A stretch of 12,542 nt of DNA from Planctomycetota bacterium (GTDB taxonomy: Bacteria; Planctomycetota; Planctomycetia; Isosphaerales; Isosphaeraceae), in assembly GCA_021807585.1 (NCBI GenBank), contig JAKBCQ010000015.1, positions 1 through 12,542 on the forward strand. The letters run 5' to 3'. The notes beneath the pieces were generated by a model. The model was given only the letters and a program-made list of their open reading frames with translations. It did no database searches and had not been told where the DNA came from. The position numbers and the translations under genes were made by a program. Shown here piece after piece: positions 1-6,796 of this stretch; the first letter of the stretch is position 1; each line of letters starts with the position of its first letter.

Positions 1-2
1 AC

Positions 3-1202
3 GGAACATTTACGGACGTGACCGAGAAGGCGGGGTTACTCGATCCCGTCAACTCGAATACGGCGTCGTGGGCGGATTACGACAACGACGGCCTGCTCGA
101 CGTGTTCATCGGCTGCGAGAAGCAACGCGATCGCTTGTACCACAATCGAGGCGACGGGACGTTCGAGGAGGTCTCGTTCCGCGCGGGATTGACCGGAACC
201 GAGGAGTTCTGGACGAAAGGATCGACATGGATCGATTTTGACAACGACGATTACCCCGATTTATTCATCAACCATCTCAACGGATCGTCCGCCGAATTGT
301 ATCGGAACAATCGCAACGGCACGTTCACCGAGGTCACCGTGTCGATGGGTGTGAACGGACCGAGGCACGGGTTCTCGTGCTGGGCGTGGGATTACGATAA
401 CGACGGCTTGCTCGACCTGTTCGCCACAAGTTATGAACACACGACCGAGGATGTGGTGAAAGGATTGATCGGTCTTCCGCACGCGTTGGAATCGAACAAG
501 CTTTATCACAACATCGGCGGCAAGAAGTTCGAGGATGTAACCAAGAAGGCGGGTCTCGATCTGGTTTTTATGGCGATGGGGAGCAATTACGGAGATTTCG
601 ACAACGACGGTTTTCTTGATATGTACCTGGGAACGGGCGATCCGAACATCGCGAGCTTGGTTCCCAATCGGATGTTCAAGAATGTGGGAGGCGAGCGTTT
701 CGCCGAGATCACCGGGACGTCGGGAACGGGGCACCTCCAAAAAGGGCACGGGGTCGCTTGCGGCGACTGGGATCGCGACGGCGACGTTGATATCTTTATC
801 GAGATGGGAGGAGCAATCAACGGTGATAAATATCACAATGTTTTGTTTAACAATCCGGGCCAGGGGAATTCGTGGTTGACGGTGCGGCTGAAGGGGGTGA
901 AGACGAATCGCGCCGCGATCGGAGCGCGAATCAAGGCGACGACCGCGGGGGATCGGCCGCTCTCGGTTTATCGGCACGTTTCGTCGGGGAGCAGCTTCGG
1001 AGGGAACCCGCTTGAGCAATCGATCGGCCTTGGGAAAGCGGAACGCGTGGCGACGCTCGAGATTCATTGGCCGACAAGCGGGACGACACAGGTTTTCAAG
1101 GACATCGCGGCGAATCAATACATTGAAGTGACGGAATTCGCCGAGAATTATCGGAGGCTCGATCTCAAGCCGATCGCGACTCCCAGTGCGGATGAAAAGT
1201 GA
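3..1202 (+). CDS. FG-GAP/VCBS repeat protein with C-terminal ASPIC/UnbV domain, 5'-truncated by the window edge
   Basis: The reading frame is open from the first complete codon at position 3, which reads G-T-F-T-D-V-T-E-K-A-G-L, a typical FG-GAP repeat end. The gene therefore starts upstream, and the GTG at 18 is not its start. At least four further FG-GAP/VCBS units are visible, each with a D-x-D-N-D-G-x-x-D calcium-binding type loop (near nt 78, 234, 390, 597 and 768) and an aromatic-N-x-G-x-x-F-x-x-V segment. The C-terminal part (nt about 870-1130) has the ASPIC/UnbV pattern V-R-L-K-G..N-R-x-A-I-G-A-R, then S-S-G-S-S-F and I-H-W-P-S-G. Family members are mostly secreted beta-propeller proteins, common in planctomycetes (CRTAC1-like); their biochemical role is generally unknown. 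The gene ends with tandem stops TGA TGA at 1200-1205. The family call is secure; function is not known. Confidence 0.93.
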   Translation, partial: GTFTDVTEKAGLLDPVNSNTASWADYDNDGLLDVFIGCEKQRDRLYHNRGDGTFEEVSFRAGLTGTEEFWTKGSTWIDFDNDDYPDLFINHLNGSSAELYRNNRNGTFTEVTVSMGVNGPRHGFSCWAWDYDNDGLLDLFATSYEHTTEDVVKGLIGLPHALESNKLYHNIGGKKFEDVTKKAGLDLVFMAMGSNYGDFDNDGFLDMYLGTGDPNIASLVPNRMFKNVGGERFAEITGTSGTGHLQKGHGVACGDWDRDGDVDIFIEMGGAINGDKYHNVLFNNPGQGNSWLTVRLKGVKTNRAAIGARIKATTAGDRPLSVYRHVSSGSSFGGNPLEQSIGLGKAERVATLEIHWPTSGTTQVFKDIAANQYIEVTEFAENYRRLDLKPIATPSADEK

Positions 1203-1244
1203 TGATGCTTCCGAGTCGGCTTCGATATTTTTTTGGGCGGGGTC

Positions 1245-1273
1245 TTGAAAAGCGGCGGAAACCGTTATATCAT
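1245..1273 (+). promoter_or_regulatory. Candidate sigma70-type promoter for the small secreted protein
   Basis: TTGAAA at 1245-1250 (5 of 6 to TTGACA) is followed by a 17-nt spacer and TATCAT at 1268-1273 (5 of 6 to TATAAT). It lies between the stop of the FG-GAP gene and the next gene, about 70 bases before its favoured GTG start. This is a sequence match only; planctomycete promoters are poorly defined. Confidence 0.45.
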
Positions 1274-1341
1274 GATCGAGTCTGCCAGTTCGTTTCGATC
1301 TCTTCTGAACATTGTTCGTGAGTTTTTCTTCGGGGCGTGAC

Positions 1342-1779
1342 GTGCTCACAACCGTTCGCATCAATCGAACACTGCAATCGCTCGCGACGCTCGCCGCGTT
1401 GTTGGGTTGCGGTCTGTTCGTCGCGAAGCCGGCTCAAGCCGAGTGCGCTCGCTACGTCACGTATCACGATCAAGACTCGAAGATCTCGGGACGGCTCGAA
1501 CTCGTCCATTTCGGCGTTCCGAAAACGGCGCCAAGCAACCCCGCTCCGGTCGATCGTCCCGCTCGTCCCAGGCCGTGCTCGGGGGCTCTCTGCTCGGGAA
1601 GCCCCGCGGTTCCGTGGGCGCCGATCCACACGATCCCAGAACGCGTCAACCAATGGGCTTTTCTTGACGCGATTTTTGATGCGAGCCGGTCGATTTACGA
1701 ACCGCTCGCTCGCTCATCATCGAATCTGATTCCCACGTCTTATGTCGACTCGATCTTCCATCCTCCTCGAGCTCGCTGA
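1342..1779 (+). CDS. Hypothetical small secreted protein with Pro/Cys-rich centre
   Basis: About 145 residues from the GTG at 1342; in-frame GTG 1318 and TTG 1312 are alternatives, and none has a clear Shine-Dalgarno. I prefer 1342 because it places a short basic n-region (R-I-N-R) before a hydrophobic core and an A-x-A signal-peptidase site (K-P-A-Q-A, then E-C-A). The mature part has a short segment D-Q-D-S-K-I-S-G-R-L-E-L, then a proline-rich stretch with P-C-S-G-A-L-C-S-G-S-P, which could form a small disulfide loop. The C-terminal 50 residues look globular. I recall similar Pro/Cys loop motifs in planctomycete hypothetical proteins, but I cannot assign a function. It stands alone: a good promoter lies just upstream and a hairpin 20 bases downstream. 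Moderate confidence that it is a real gene. Confidence 0.55.
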   Translation: MLTTVRINRTLQSLATLAALLGCGLFVAKPAQAECARYVTYHDQDSKISGRLELVHFGVPKTAPSNPAPVDRPARPRPCSGALCSGSPAVPWAPIHTIPERVNQWAFLDAIFDASRSIYEPLARSSSNLIPTSYVDSIFHPPRAR

Positions 1780-1798
1780 ACGCATCGTTCTTCACGTA

Positions 1799-1819
1799 GA
1801 TCGATCGCAATGATCGATC
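1799..1819. repeat. Perfect 8-bp inverted repeat (hairpin) after the small secreted gene
   Basis: GATCGATC at 1799-1806 and again at 1812-1819, separated by GCAAT. Because GATCGATC is itself palindromic, the copies are both direct and inverted repeats and can form an 8-bp stem with a 5-nt loop. It lies 20 bases past a stop codon, but no T-run follows, so it is not a classical intrinsic terminator. Confidence 0.5.
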
Positions 1820-2053
1820 CGGTCACGCCGATGCGCGCGACTTTTTGTCGAAGGCATCCGCAGATCGTACTTTTTCGCTTCGATCGCTCGTCGTCGTGAT
1901 CCGTTCAAGGATCGCCGGCGCCGGACACTTGGACCGAGAAGCGGATCTGACGACTTCCATGCGCCGACAGGAATCGGTCGTATCGAATCCCCAACCGTGA
2001 AGAAATCGGCGTGTTTTACGATTTCATCATCGCATTGCGCGACGATGGGTTAC

Positions 2054-2082
2054 TCGAAACGCGCTCGAAAGCCATCTAAAAT
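2054..2082 (+). promoter_or_regulatory. Candidate promoter of the DUF1559 gene cluster
   Basis: TAAAAT at 2077-2082 (5 of 6 to the -10 consensus) with TCGAAA at 2054-2059 (4 of 6 to the -35) and a 17-nt spacer. The A/T-rich stretch around 2076-2088 stands out in this GC-rich gap. It would leave a leader of about 110 bases before the start at 2200. Confidence 0.35.
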
Positions 2083-2199
2083 AACAAACGTTCACTGTTC
2101 ATCGATCATTTGAGGCGGCGTCGACGAAACGATTGCGCGAAACGGCCGCGCGTCGGCGCCAAATGCTTTCATACAAGTACGCTCCAGGAGGATACTTCG

Positions 2200-3153
2200 A
2201 TGTCACGACGCCGAGGCGGTTTCACGTTGATCGAATTGTTGGTAGTGATCGCGATCATCAGCGTTTTGATCGCGTTGTTGTTGCCCGCGGTTCAGCAGGC
2301 TCGAGAGGCGGCTCGCCGCGTCCAGTGCGTGAACAATCTCAAGCAGCTCGGTCTGGCTTTGCATAATTATCATGATTCGTACAACATGCTTCCCTCGATG
2401 AATCTCTTCGTCCCCGGTTCTCAATACTCGGTGCTGGGGCAGATCCTTCCTTATCTTGACCAGACGCCGATGGCGAACGCGCTCAATTTCAACATGGTCT
2501 ATTACGATCCATCGAACACGACGGTGTTGATGACGACGATCAACACATTTTTATGTCCTTCGGATTTTCCGAACACGTTGCCTCAGATGGGAGGTGCGAC
2601 GAATTACATGGGGGACCTGGGAAGCGGGATCGCCTTCCTGACGTCGATGATGTTCCAACCGCCGAATTTCCCGCCGCCGAACGGAGTGTTCTATCAAGAC
2701 AGCAACACGACGTTCGCATCGATCGTCGACGGGCTTTCAAGCACCGGCTTTTTCAGCGAGCGCGTGCTCGACGACGCTTCGATGAGCCAGGTGCATCCGC
2801 TCTCGGATGTGTTTATGGGATTCACCAATCCGATGACTCCCGATCAGGCGCTGATCCAATGCCGGGCGATCAATATCAACAATCTTGCCAATCAGGCGCC
2901 GGTATTCATGGGGATGCCCTGGTTGTTGGGACAGCACATTTTTCAGCACGTATCGCCCCCGGACGACATTTCTTGCGGGTTCTTCGTCGTGAACCGCTCG
3001 ACGATGCCTCCGAGCAGTCGTCATCCCGGCGGCGTCAACCTGTTGCTCGGCGACGGTTCGGTCCGTTTCATCAAGAAATCGATCAACCTTATCGTATGGC
3101 GCGGGCTCGGCTCGCGCAACGGCGGCGAGGTGCTCTCGGGTTCGGATTACTAA
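2200..3153 (+). CDS. DUF1559 domain protein with type IV pilin-like N-terminus
   Basis: 317 residues from the ATG at 2200, chosen because AGGAGG at 2186-2191 sits 8 bases before it and the pilin signature begins right there; an in-frame upstream extension to 2110 is unlikely. Residues 7-12 are G-F-T-L-I-E, the prepilin-peptidase site (cleavage after G7, E12 at +5), followed by a hydrophobic helix to about residue 30. Then comes Q-x-A-R-E-A-A-R-R..[16 protein letters not shown], the standard DUF1559 (SBP_bac_10 / H-X9-DG) start. The C-terminus carries [17 protein letters not shown], the family's end motif. These proteins occur in very many copies per planctomycete genome and are thought to be pseudopilin-like envelope proteins of unknown role. 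The small lipoprotein downstream is the usual companion. Confidence 0.95.
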   Translation: MSRRRGGFTLIELLVVIAIISVLIALLLPAVQQAREAARRVQCVNNLKQLGLALHNYHDSYNMLPSMNLFVPGSQYSVLGQILPYLDQTPMANALNFNMVYYDPSNTTVLMTTINTFLCPSDFPNTLPQMGGATNYMGDLGSGIAFLTSMMFQPPNFPPPNGVFYQDSNTTFASIVDGLSSTGFFSERVLDDASMSQVHPLSDVFMGFTNPMTPDQALIQCRAININNLANQAPVFMGMPWLLGQHIFQHVSPPDDISCGFFVVNRSTMPPSSRHPGGVNLLLGDGSVRFIKKSINLIVWRGLGSRNGGEVLSGSDY

Positions 3154-3162
3154 TCATTCGAA

Positions 3163-3176
3163 ATATGCATGCATAT
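3163..3176. repeat. 14-bp perfect palindrome between DUF1559 and lipoprotein genes
   Basis: ATATGCATGCATAT is a perfect palindrome in the 34-base gap between two genes. It is strikingly A/T-rich against its surroundings. It could be an operator half-site pair or simply a spacer hairpin. A CATGCATG core recurs at 11558-11565, at the start of the ABC ATPase gene. Confidence 0.4.
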
Positions 3177-3187
3177 AAAGGAATTAG

Positions 3188-3634
3188 GTGATTTCAATGA
3201 TTGCTCCGAGCAAGACTTTCTCGATTTCGTTTCATGACGGCGCGACGGGTTTGTTTCTGATCATCGCGATGGTTGCGGCGACGATTTTGATGTTCTCGGG
3301 CTGCGGCCCGAGCGAGGCGCACGGCGGTCCGGTCGATCCCAAGATCGCGCAGGAATCGCTCCGCATCGTCCTCGACTCGTGGAAAAACGGCGAAAAGCCC
3401 GAACAACTGCAATCGCCTCCCCGATCGATCACCGCACAGGATCTCGATTGGCTCAAGGGGATGAAACTCGTCGAGTACAAGGTGCTCGACGACGCGACGC
3501 CGAAGGGGACGAATCTCTGGGTTTCGGTCGATTTAACGCTCACCGATTCGTCGTCGAAGACCGTCCACAAAAAAGTGCGTTACATCGTGGGAACGAACCC
3601 CGCGGTCACCGTTTTTCGGGAGCTTTTTCGATGA
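3188..3634 (+). CDS. Small lipoprotein of unknown function, DUF1559 companion
   Basis: 148 residues from GTG at 3188, favoured because AAGGA at 3178-3182 lies 5 bases upstream; the alternative ATG at 3197 would be 14 bases from it. Residues 20-39 form a hydrophobic segment ending in M-F-S-G-C, a lipobox with Cys39 as the likely lipidated residue, so the protein should be anchored to a membrane and face outward. The mature part has about 110 residues with A-Q-E-S-L-R..L-x-S-W-K-x-G, a pattern seen in small planctomycete lipoproteins encoded behind DUF1559 genes. I cannot assign a function. Its stop overlaps the next gene's start (ATGA at 3631-3634), so the two are probably translationally coupled, which ties this lipoprotein to the large redox selenoprotein. 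Confidence 0.85.
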   Translation: MISMIAPSKTFSISFHDGATGLFLIIAMVAATILMFSGCGPSEAHGGPVDPKIAQESLRIVLDSWKNGEKPEQLQSPPRSITAQDLDWLKGMKLVEYKVLDDATPKGTNLWVSVDLTLTDSSSKTVHKKVRYIVGTNPAVTVFRELFR

Positions 3635-6306
3635 AAACACGCCGGCGTGAATTGTTCCTTGCGCGAAAGAAACGGTGGAGCGTTCAAGGATCGATCGCGT
3701 TATACCTGGCGTCGACGGTGCTCGCCGCGTCCGCGCTCGTCGCGGCCGCGCGCGGCGCCGATCGTGAACCCCAGGCGATCGTCGCGAAAGCCGTTAAAAA
3801 ACCGGAAGACTCGGGCTCGAAATCGGCTCAATCGACGAATCGAAATCCGAACGAAAGCGCAACCGATCGCCTCGAACAAGTTTGGCCCGCCCACCCCGAG
3901 TGGGTCGCTATGCTCGTTGACATCCTTGACGGAAGCCGGCTCGGCCCCGGCGACGGTTGGTTCAAAAAAGCCGTTTCGCAAACACGTTTTGATTGGAAAT
4001 CGACCCGCGAACGGTTCGACCGCGATCGCGACGGGTCGATCTCGTTGAGCGAATTCGGCGACGCCGAAGCCGACTTCCAACGCCTCGATCGCGACGGCGA
4101 TCGCCGCCTGACCGAGGCCGATTTCAACTTCTCGGCGCACGCGCTCGCGGCCTCGCCCGGAATGATCGTCTTCTATCGAGCCGATCGCAACGGCGACGGC
4201 AGGGTTACTCATAAAGAAATCGATGCTTTTTTTAAGAAGGCCGATTCGGGCGACTCGGGATTCCTTTCGCTCGCCGATTTTCAGCGTTCGATCGACCCGC
4301 CTCCGAGCCGGCCCGAGCCGCGATCGAGCGACGCGGGACCGACCAAGCTCACGCTGATCCGCGGCCTGCTTCGCCAGGAGATCGGCTCGCTTCAGGCGGG
4401 CCCGAAACTCGACGAATCCGCCCCCGATTTCACCCTCGAAACCGTCGACGGCAAGCGTCATGTCACGCTCGCTCACGAGATCGGCGCCAAACCCGTCGTG
4501 CTGATCTTCGGCAATTTCACGTGCGGTCCGTTTCGCTCTCAAGCGGGCAATGTTGAAAAATTGTACAGACGTTATAAAGATCGCGCGACGTTCATGATGG
4601 TTTACGTCCGCGAGGCGCATCCCAACGACGGCTGGCGGATGGAGAGCAACGATCGAGTCGGCGTTTCGCTCGATCAACCAAGAACGTACGACGAACGAGT
4701 CGGAGTCGCTCGGACCTGCGTACAAACGCTCGGGTTCGATATCCCGGTTCTCGTCGATACGATTCAAGACGTCGTGGGCGCTCGTTACAGCGGCATGCCC
4801 AGCCGGCTCTATCTCATCGATTCCAACGGCAAAATCGCGTACAAAAGCGGTCGAGGACCGTTCGGCTTCAAACCCGCCGAGCTTGAGCATTCGCTGATCT
4901 TGATGCTGCGAGCCAGATCGGCCGATCATCCCGCGGAAGACGTCGCATTGAAAAGAAATGAACATGCTTCCGTTAATCTCCCCGTCGACCGTGATTCGGC
5001 GGGCAAAATCGCATCGAAATCGACCGATCGTTCGGCGGGGCGCGTCCCGCGGCTCGATAACGACGAGGCTTGGCGGCTGCTGCCGCGAGTCGAATCGGGC
5101 GGAGGAGGCGCGTTACCGAACTGGGCGCGGGCACTCGCTCGCACGCTGCCGCGAACGACCGCGGCGATGCTCGACCTCGATCGGCTGCAGCGAACGCGTA
5201 GCTCTCTTGGCGCCGTGCTCCGCGGCAAGATGCGCTGGATCGCGGCAAACTCGAATCAATGCGCGTACTCAATGGCCTACGCCGAGGCCGACCTGCGTCG
5301 CGCGGGGGTTTCGGACGCCGAAATCAAGGGGCTTGCGAATGGTCGACCGGGATCGACCCCGGAAGAGATCGCCGCGCTCGATTTCGCCCGCAAAATGACG
5401 CTTGAAGCCGATACCGTGAGCGACGCCGAAGTCGCTTATATCAAACAATCGTATGGCGAAACCAAGTTGGCGGCGATGGTTTTGCTGCTCGCGTACGCGA
5501 ATTTTCAGGATCGGTTGCTGCTCGCGCTCGATGTTCCCGTCGAGGCCGGCGGTCCGCTCGCTCCGATCGATGTCCGGTTCGTCAAAGGAGAGAAAAACCC
5601 CGAGATCCCTCGGCGCGTTTTACCCGAAGGGGCTTCGTTACACTCCGTTCCCGAACGGATCGACGATCCTGAATGGACGGCGTATAAGATCGGCGAACTT
5701 CGAGGCAAGCTGGACAAGCAAAGATCGAACGCGGGACGCATTCGTGTACCATCATGGGATGACGTGTTGAGTGTTTTACCCGAGGGGTATCCGAAACCGA
5801 AGAGTCCGAGCCGGATTCAATGGAGTTTGGTGTGCATGGGATATCAACCCGAATTGGCGATCGCGTGGTCGGCGTGCACACGGGCGTTCGGCGAGGAGGC
5901 GAAGCAGGATCGCGTGTTCGAGGAAAGCCAGTTTTGGATCGTCACGCGAACGATTCATTGCTTTTACTGAATGGGGCACTGCGAAATGCTGCTCGCGGTC
6001 GCGGGCCTCGACGAGAAATCGCTCAACGAACGTACCGAACGCCTCGCCTCGGGAGATTGGTCGGGTTTTACTCCTCGAGATCGCTACGCTTTCCTCTTTA
6101 CACGTAAACAAGCCAAAGCGCCTTGGGCGATCAACGATGAAGACATGAGACTTCTTATTGAACACTTCGGCCTTGAACGCGCCCTCGACGTTCTTTGGTG
6201 GGGGTGTCGCTGCCATTACATGACGCGAGTCGCCGACGGCTTCCAATTACCCCTCGAACGTGAAAACGTGTTTCAAGATCCCCCCGGTACGAAGGCCGAG
6301 AAATGA
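3631..6306 (+). CDS. Exported selenoprotein: EF-hands, deiodinase-like redoxin and two CMD domains (TGA at 5968 read as Sec780)
   Basis: 891 residues if the in-frame TGA at 5968-5970 is read as selenocysteine; 779 if not. The start at 3631 overlaps the previous stop (ATGA). In order: basic n-region and hydrophobic signal peptide (1 to about 43); four EF-hand loops (130-141, 153-164, 185-196, and a weaker 205-216); a thioredoxin fold (about 265-425) matching the iodothyronine deiodinase family, with G-N-F-T-C-G-P-F at 294-301 (Cys298 where deiodinases have Sec) and V-R-E-A-H-P-N-D-G-W ending at 335; a degenerate CMD/AhpD-like domain (about 495-660, C544-A-Y-S547); and a second CMD domain (about 690-891) with E765, C777-F-Y-U780-M-G-H783. 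The frame continues past the TGA for 111 family-like codons, including W-W-G-C-R-C-H-Y and R-V-A-D-G-F. Likely an exported, calcium-responsive thiol or peroxide redox enzyme; substrate unknown. The domain calls are strong and the Sec call is well supported but untested. Confidence 0.85.
5968..5970 (+). other. In-frame TGA recoded as selenocysteine (residue 780)
   Basis: The codon replaces the second Cys of a C-x-x-C redox pair (C777-F-Y-[TGA]-M-G-H). The sequence continues in the same frame with conserved CMD-family sequence to a proper TGA stop at 6304-6306. A Glu lies exactly 12 residues before C777, as between Glu118 and Cys130 of AhpD. Cys homologues of this family typically read C-x-x-C-M-G-H here. 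A sequencing error or simple nonsense mutation would not be expected to hit precisely this catalytic position. Confidence 0.85.
5978..5999 (+). promoter_or_regulatory. Candidate bacterial SECIS element of the large selenoprotein
   Basis: ACTGCGA (5978-5984) pairs with TCGCGGT (5993-5999) in a 7-bp stem (one G-U) closing the 8-nt loop AATGCTGC. The loop G at 5988 is 18 nt after the TGA, inside the window known for bacterial SECIS elements (about 16-37 nt). An alternative fold pairs GGGCA (5974-5978) with TGCTC (5990-5994) and brings G5981 into the loop. The G is not in the first two loop positions of the main fold, so this element is less canonical than the one at 8527. Confidence 0.55.
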
Positions 6307-6367
6307 CGACCCGGCCGGGCCGATTGAATGACAAAACGTGAGCATTCCGGTCATTTAGCAAGGCGCC

Positions 6368-6796
6368 ATGCGAATGAGCGATTCCATCAGTGTAACTTCG
6401 ACGCGTCAGAGTCTGAGCGAGCCGGTGGCCGCCGAGGCGAGTAGAATCGAGCCCGGGACGGATCCCGTCGAGATCGCCGACCGGCTTGAGCGAATCGCCG
6501 CGGACGAGAGCGTCGACGCACGCGAGATTGTTCGTCTCGCGGCGGTTTCGCTCGCGAGCGTGGCTCGGCGGATCGCCGCGATCGAACGGAGGACGACGTT
6601 GATCAGCGGTCGAATCGGCGGGTGGGAGGCTCGACTCGAAGAATCCGAGGATCGCATCGGCGATCATCAGAGATCTTTAAAGCTCATCTGCGAGCTTCTG
6701 AAACAAATGGACGATCCTTACGGGTATGGTCGCGAGACCGACGAGAGGATCGCCCGCGAAGAGATCGATTACGATCGACTCGAGCCGGAGGGATGA
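6368..6796 (+). CDS. Hypothetical charged alpha-helical protein
   Basis: 142 residues from ATG 6368 (a second in-frame ATG is at 6374); only a weak ribosome site (AAGG at 6360-6363) is seen. No signal peptide or membrane segment. The N-terminal 25 residues are Ser/Thr-rich and probably disordered. The rest is rich in Glu, Arg, Ala and Ile with regular hydrophobic spacing (I-A-D-R-L-E-R-I-A, then A-S-V-A-R-R-I-A-A-I-E-R-R and W-E-A-R-L-E-E-S-E-D-R-I), suggesting long helices or a coiled coil of roughly residues 35-115. The tail is acidic with a D-P-Y-G-Y-G segment. I do not recognise the family. Its stop overlaps the permease start (ATGA at 6793-6796), so it may be a cytosolic partner or regulator of that transporter. 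The coding call is fairly good from codon use, length and coupling. Confidence 0.7.
   Translation: MRMSDSISVTSTRQSLSEPVAAEASRIEPGTDPVEIADRLERIAADESVDAREIVRLAAVSLASVARRIAAIERRTTLISGRIGGWEARLEESEDRIGDHQRSLKLICELLKQMDDPYGYGRETDERIAREEIDYDRLEPEG

Larger units (their letters stand above)
1780..2199. other. 420-base gap without a supported gene
   Basis: No reading frame here has a convincing start, ribosome site and protein-like composition. The gap holds the GATCGATC hairpin near its left end, a small C-G-A-C/T5/G-T-C-G hairpin around 1838-1851, a candidate promoter near 2054-2082, and the Shine-Dalgarno of the DUF1559 gene at 2186-2191. The centre (about 1860-2040) shows nothing recognisable. 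Confidence 0.6.

Noticed and set aside
1205..1240. Terminator after the FG-GAP gene (T-run at about 1228-1234)
   Set aside because: The T-run is present but I find only three or four base pairs upstream of it (CCGA..TCGG with a one-base loop), not a stable hairpin.
261..1364. Long open frame on the - strand across the FG-GAP gene
   Set aside because: It mirrors the codon pattern of the + strand gene, has Arg-rich, low-complexity composition and no family features; the + strand frame has clear FG-GAP and ASPIC motifs.
3232..3570. Open frames on both other phases across the lipoprotein gene
   Set aside because: No ribosome site or recognisable features; the lipobox, start site and coupling support only the + frame from 3188.
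3700..4965. 421-codon open frame on the - strand opposite the large selenoprotein
   Set aside because: An antisense shadow produced by GATCG-rich codon use; the + strand has EF-hand and deiodinase-like motifs in this stretch.
5968..5970. TGA as a true stop, a pseudogene or a sequencing error
   Set aside because: The downstream frame is intact and family-like, the codon falls on a catalytic Cys position, a candidate stem-loop follows, and the same event recurs in a second gene of the same fold.
6307..6367. Terminator at CCCGGCCGGG and inverted repeat AATGAC/GTCATT before the hypothetical gene
   Set aside because: The GC palindrome has no loop and no T-run; the AATGAC/GTCATT pair has a 17-base loop and only about eight weak pairs.
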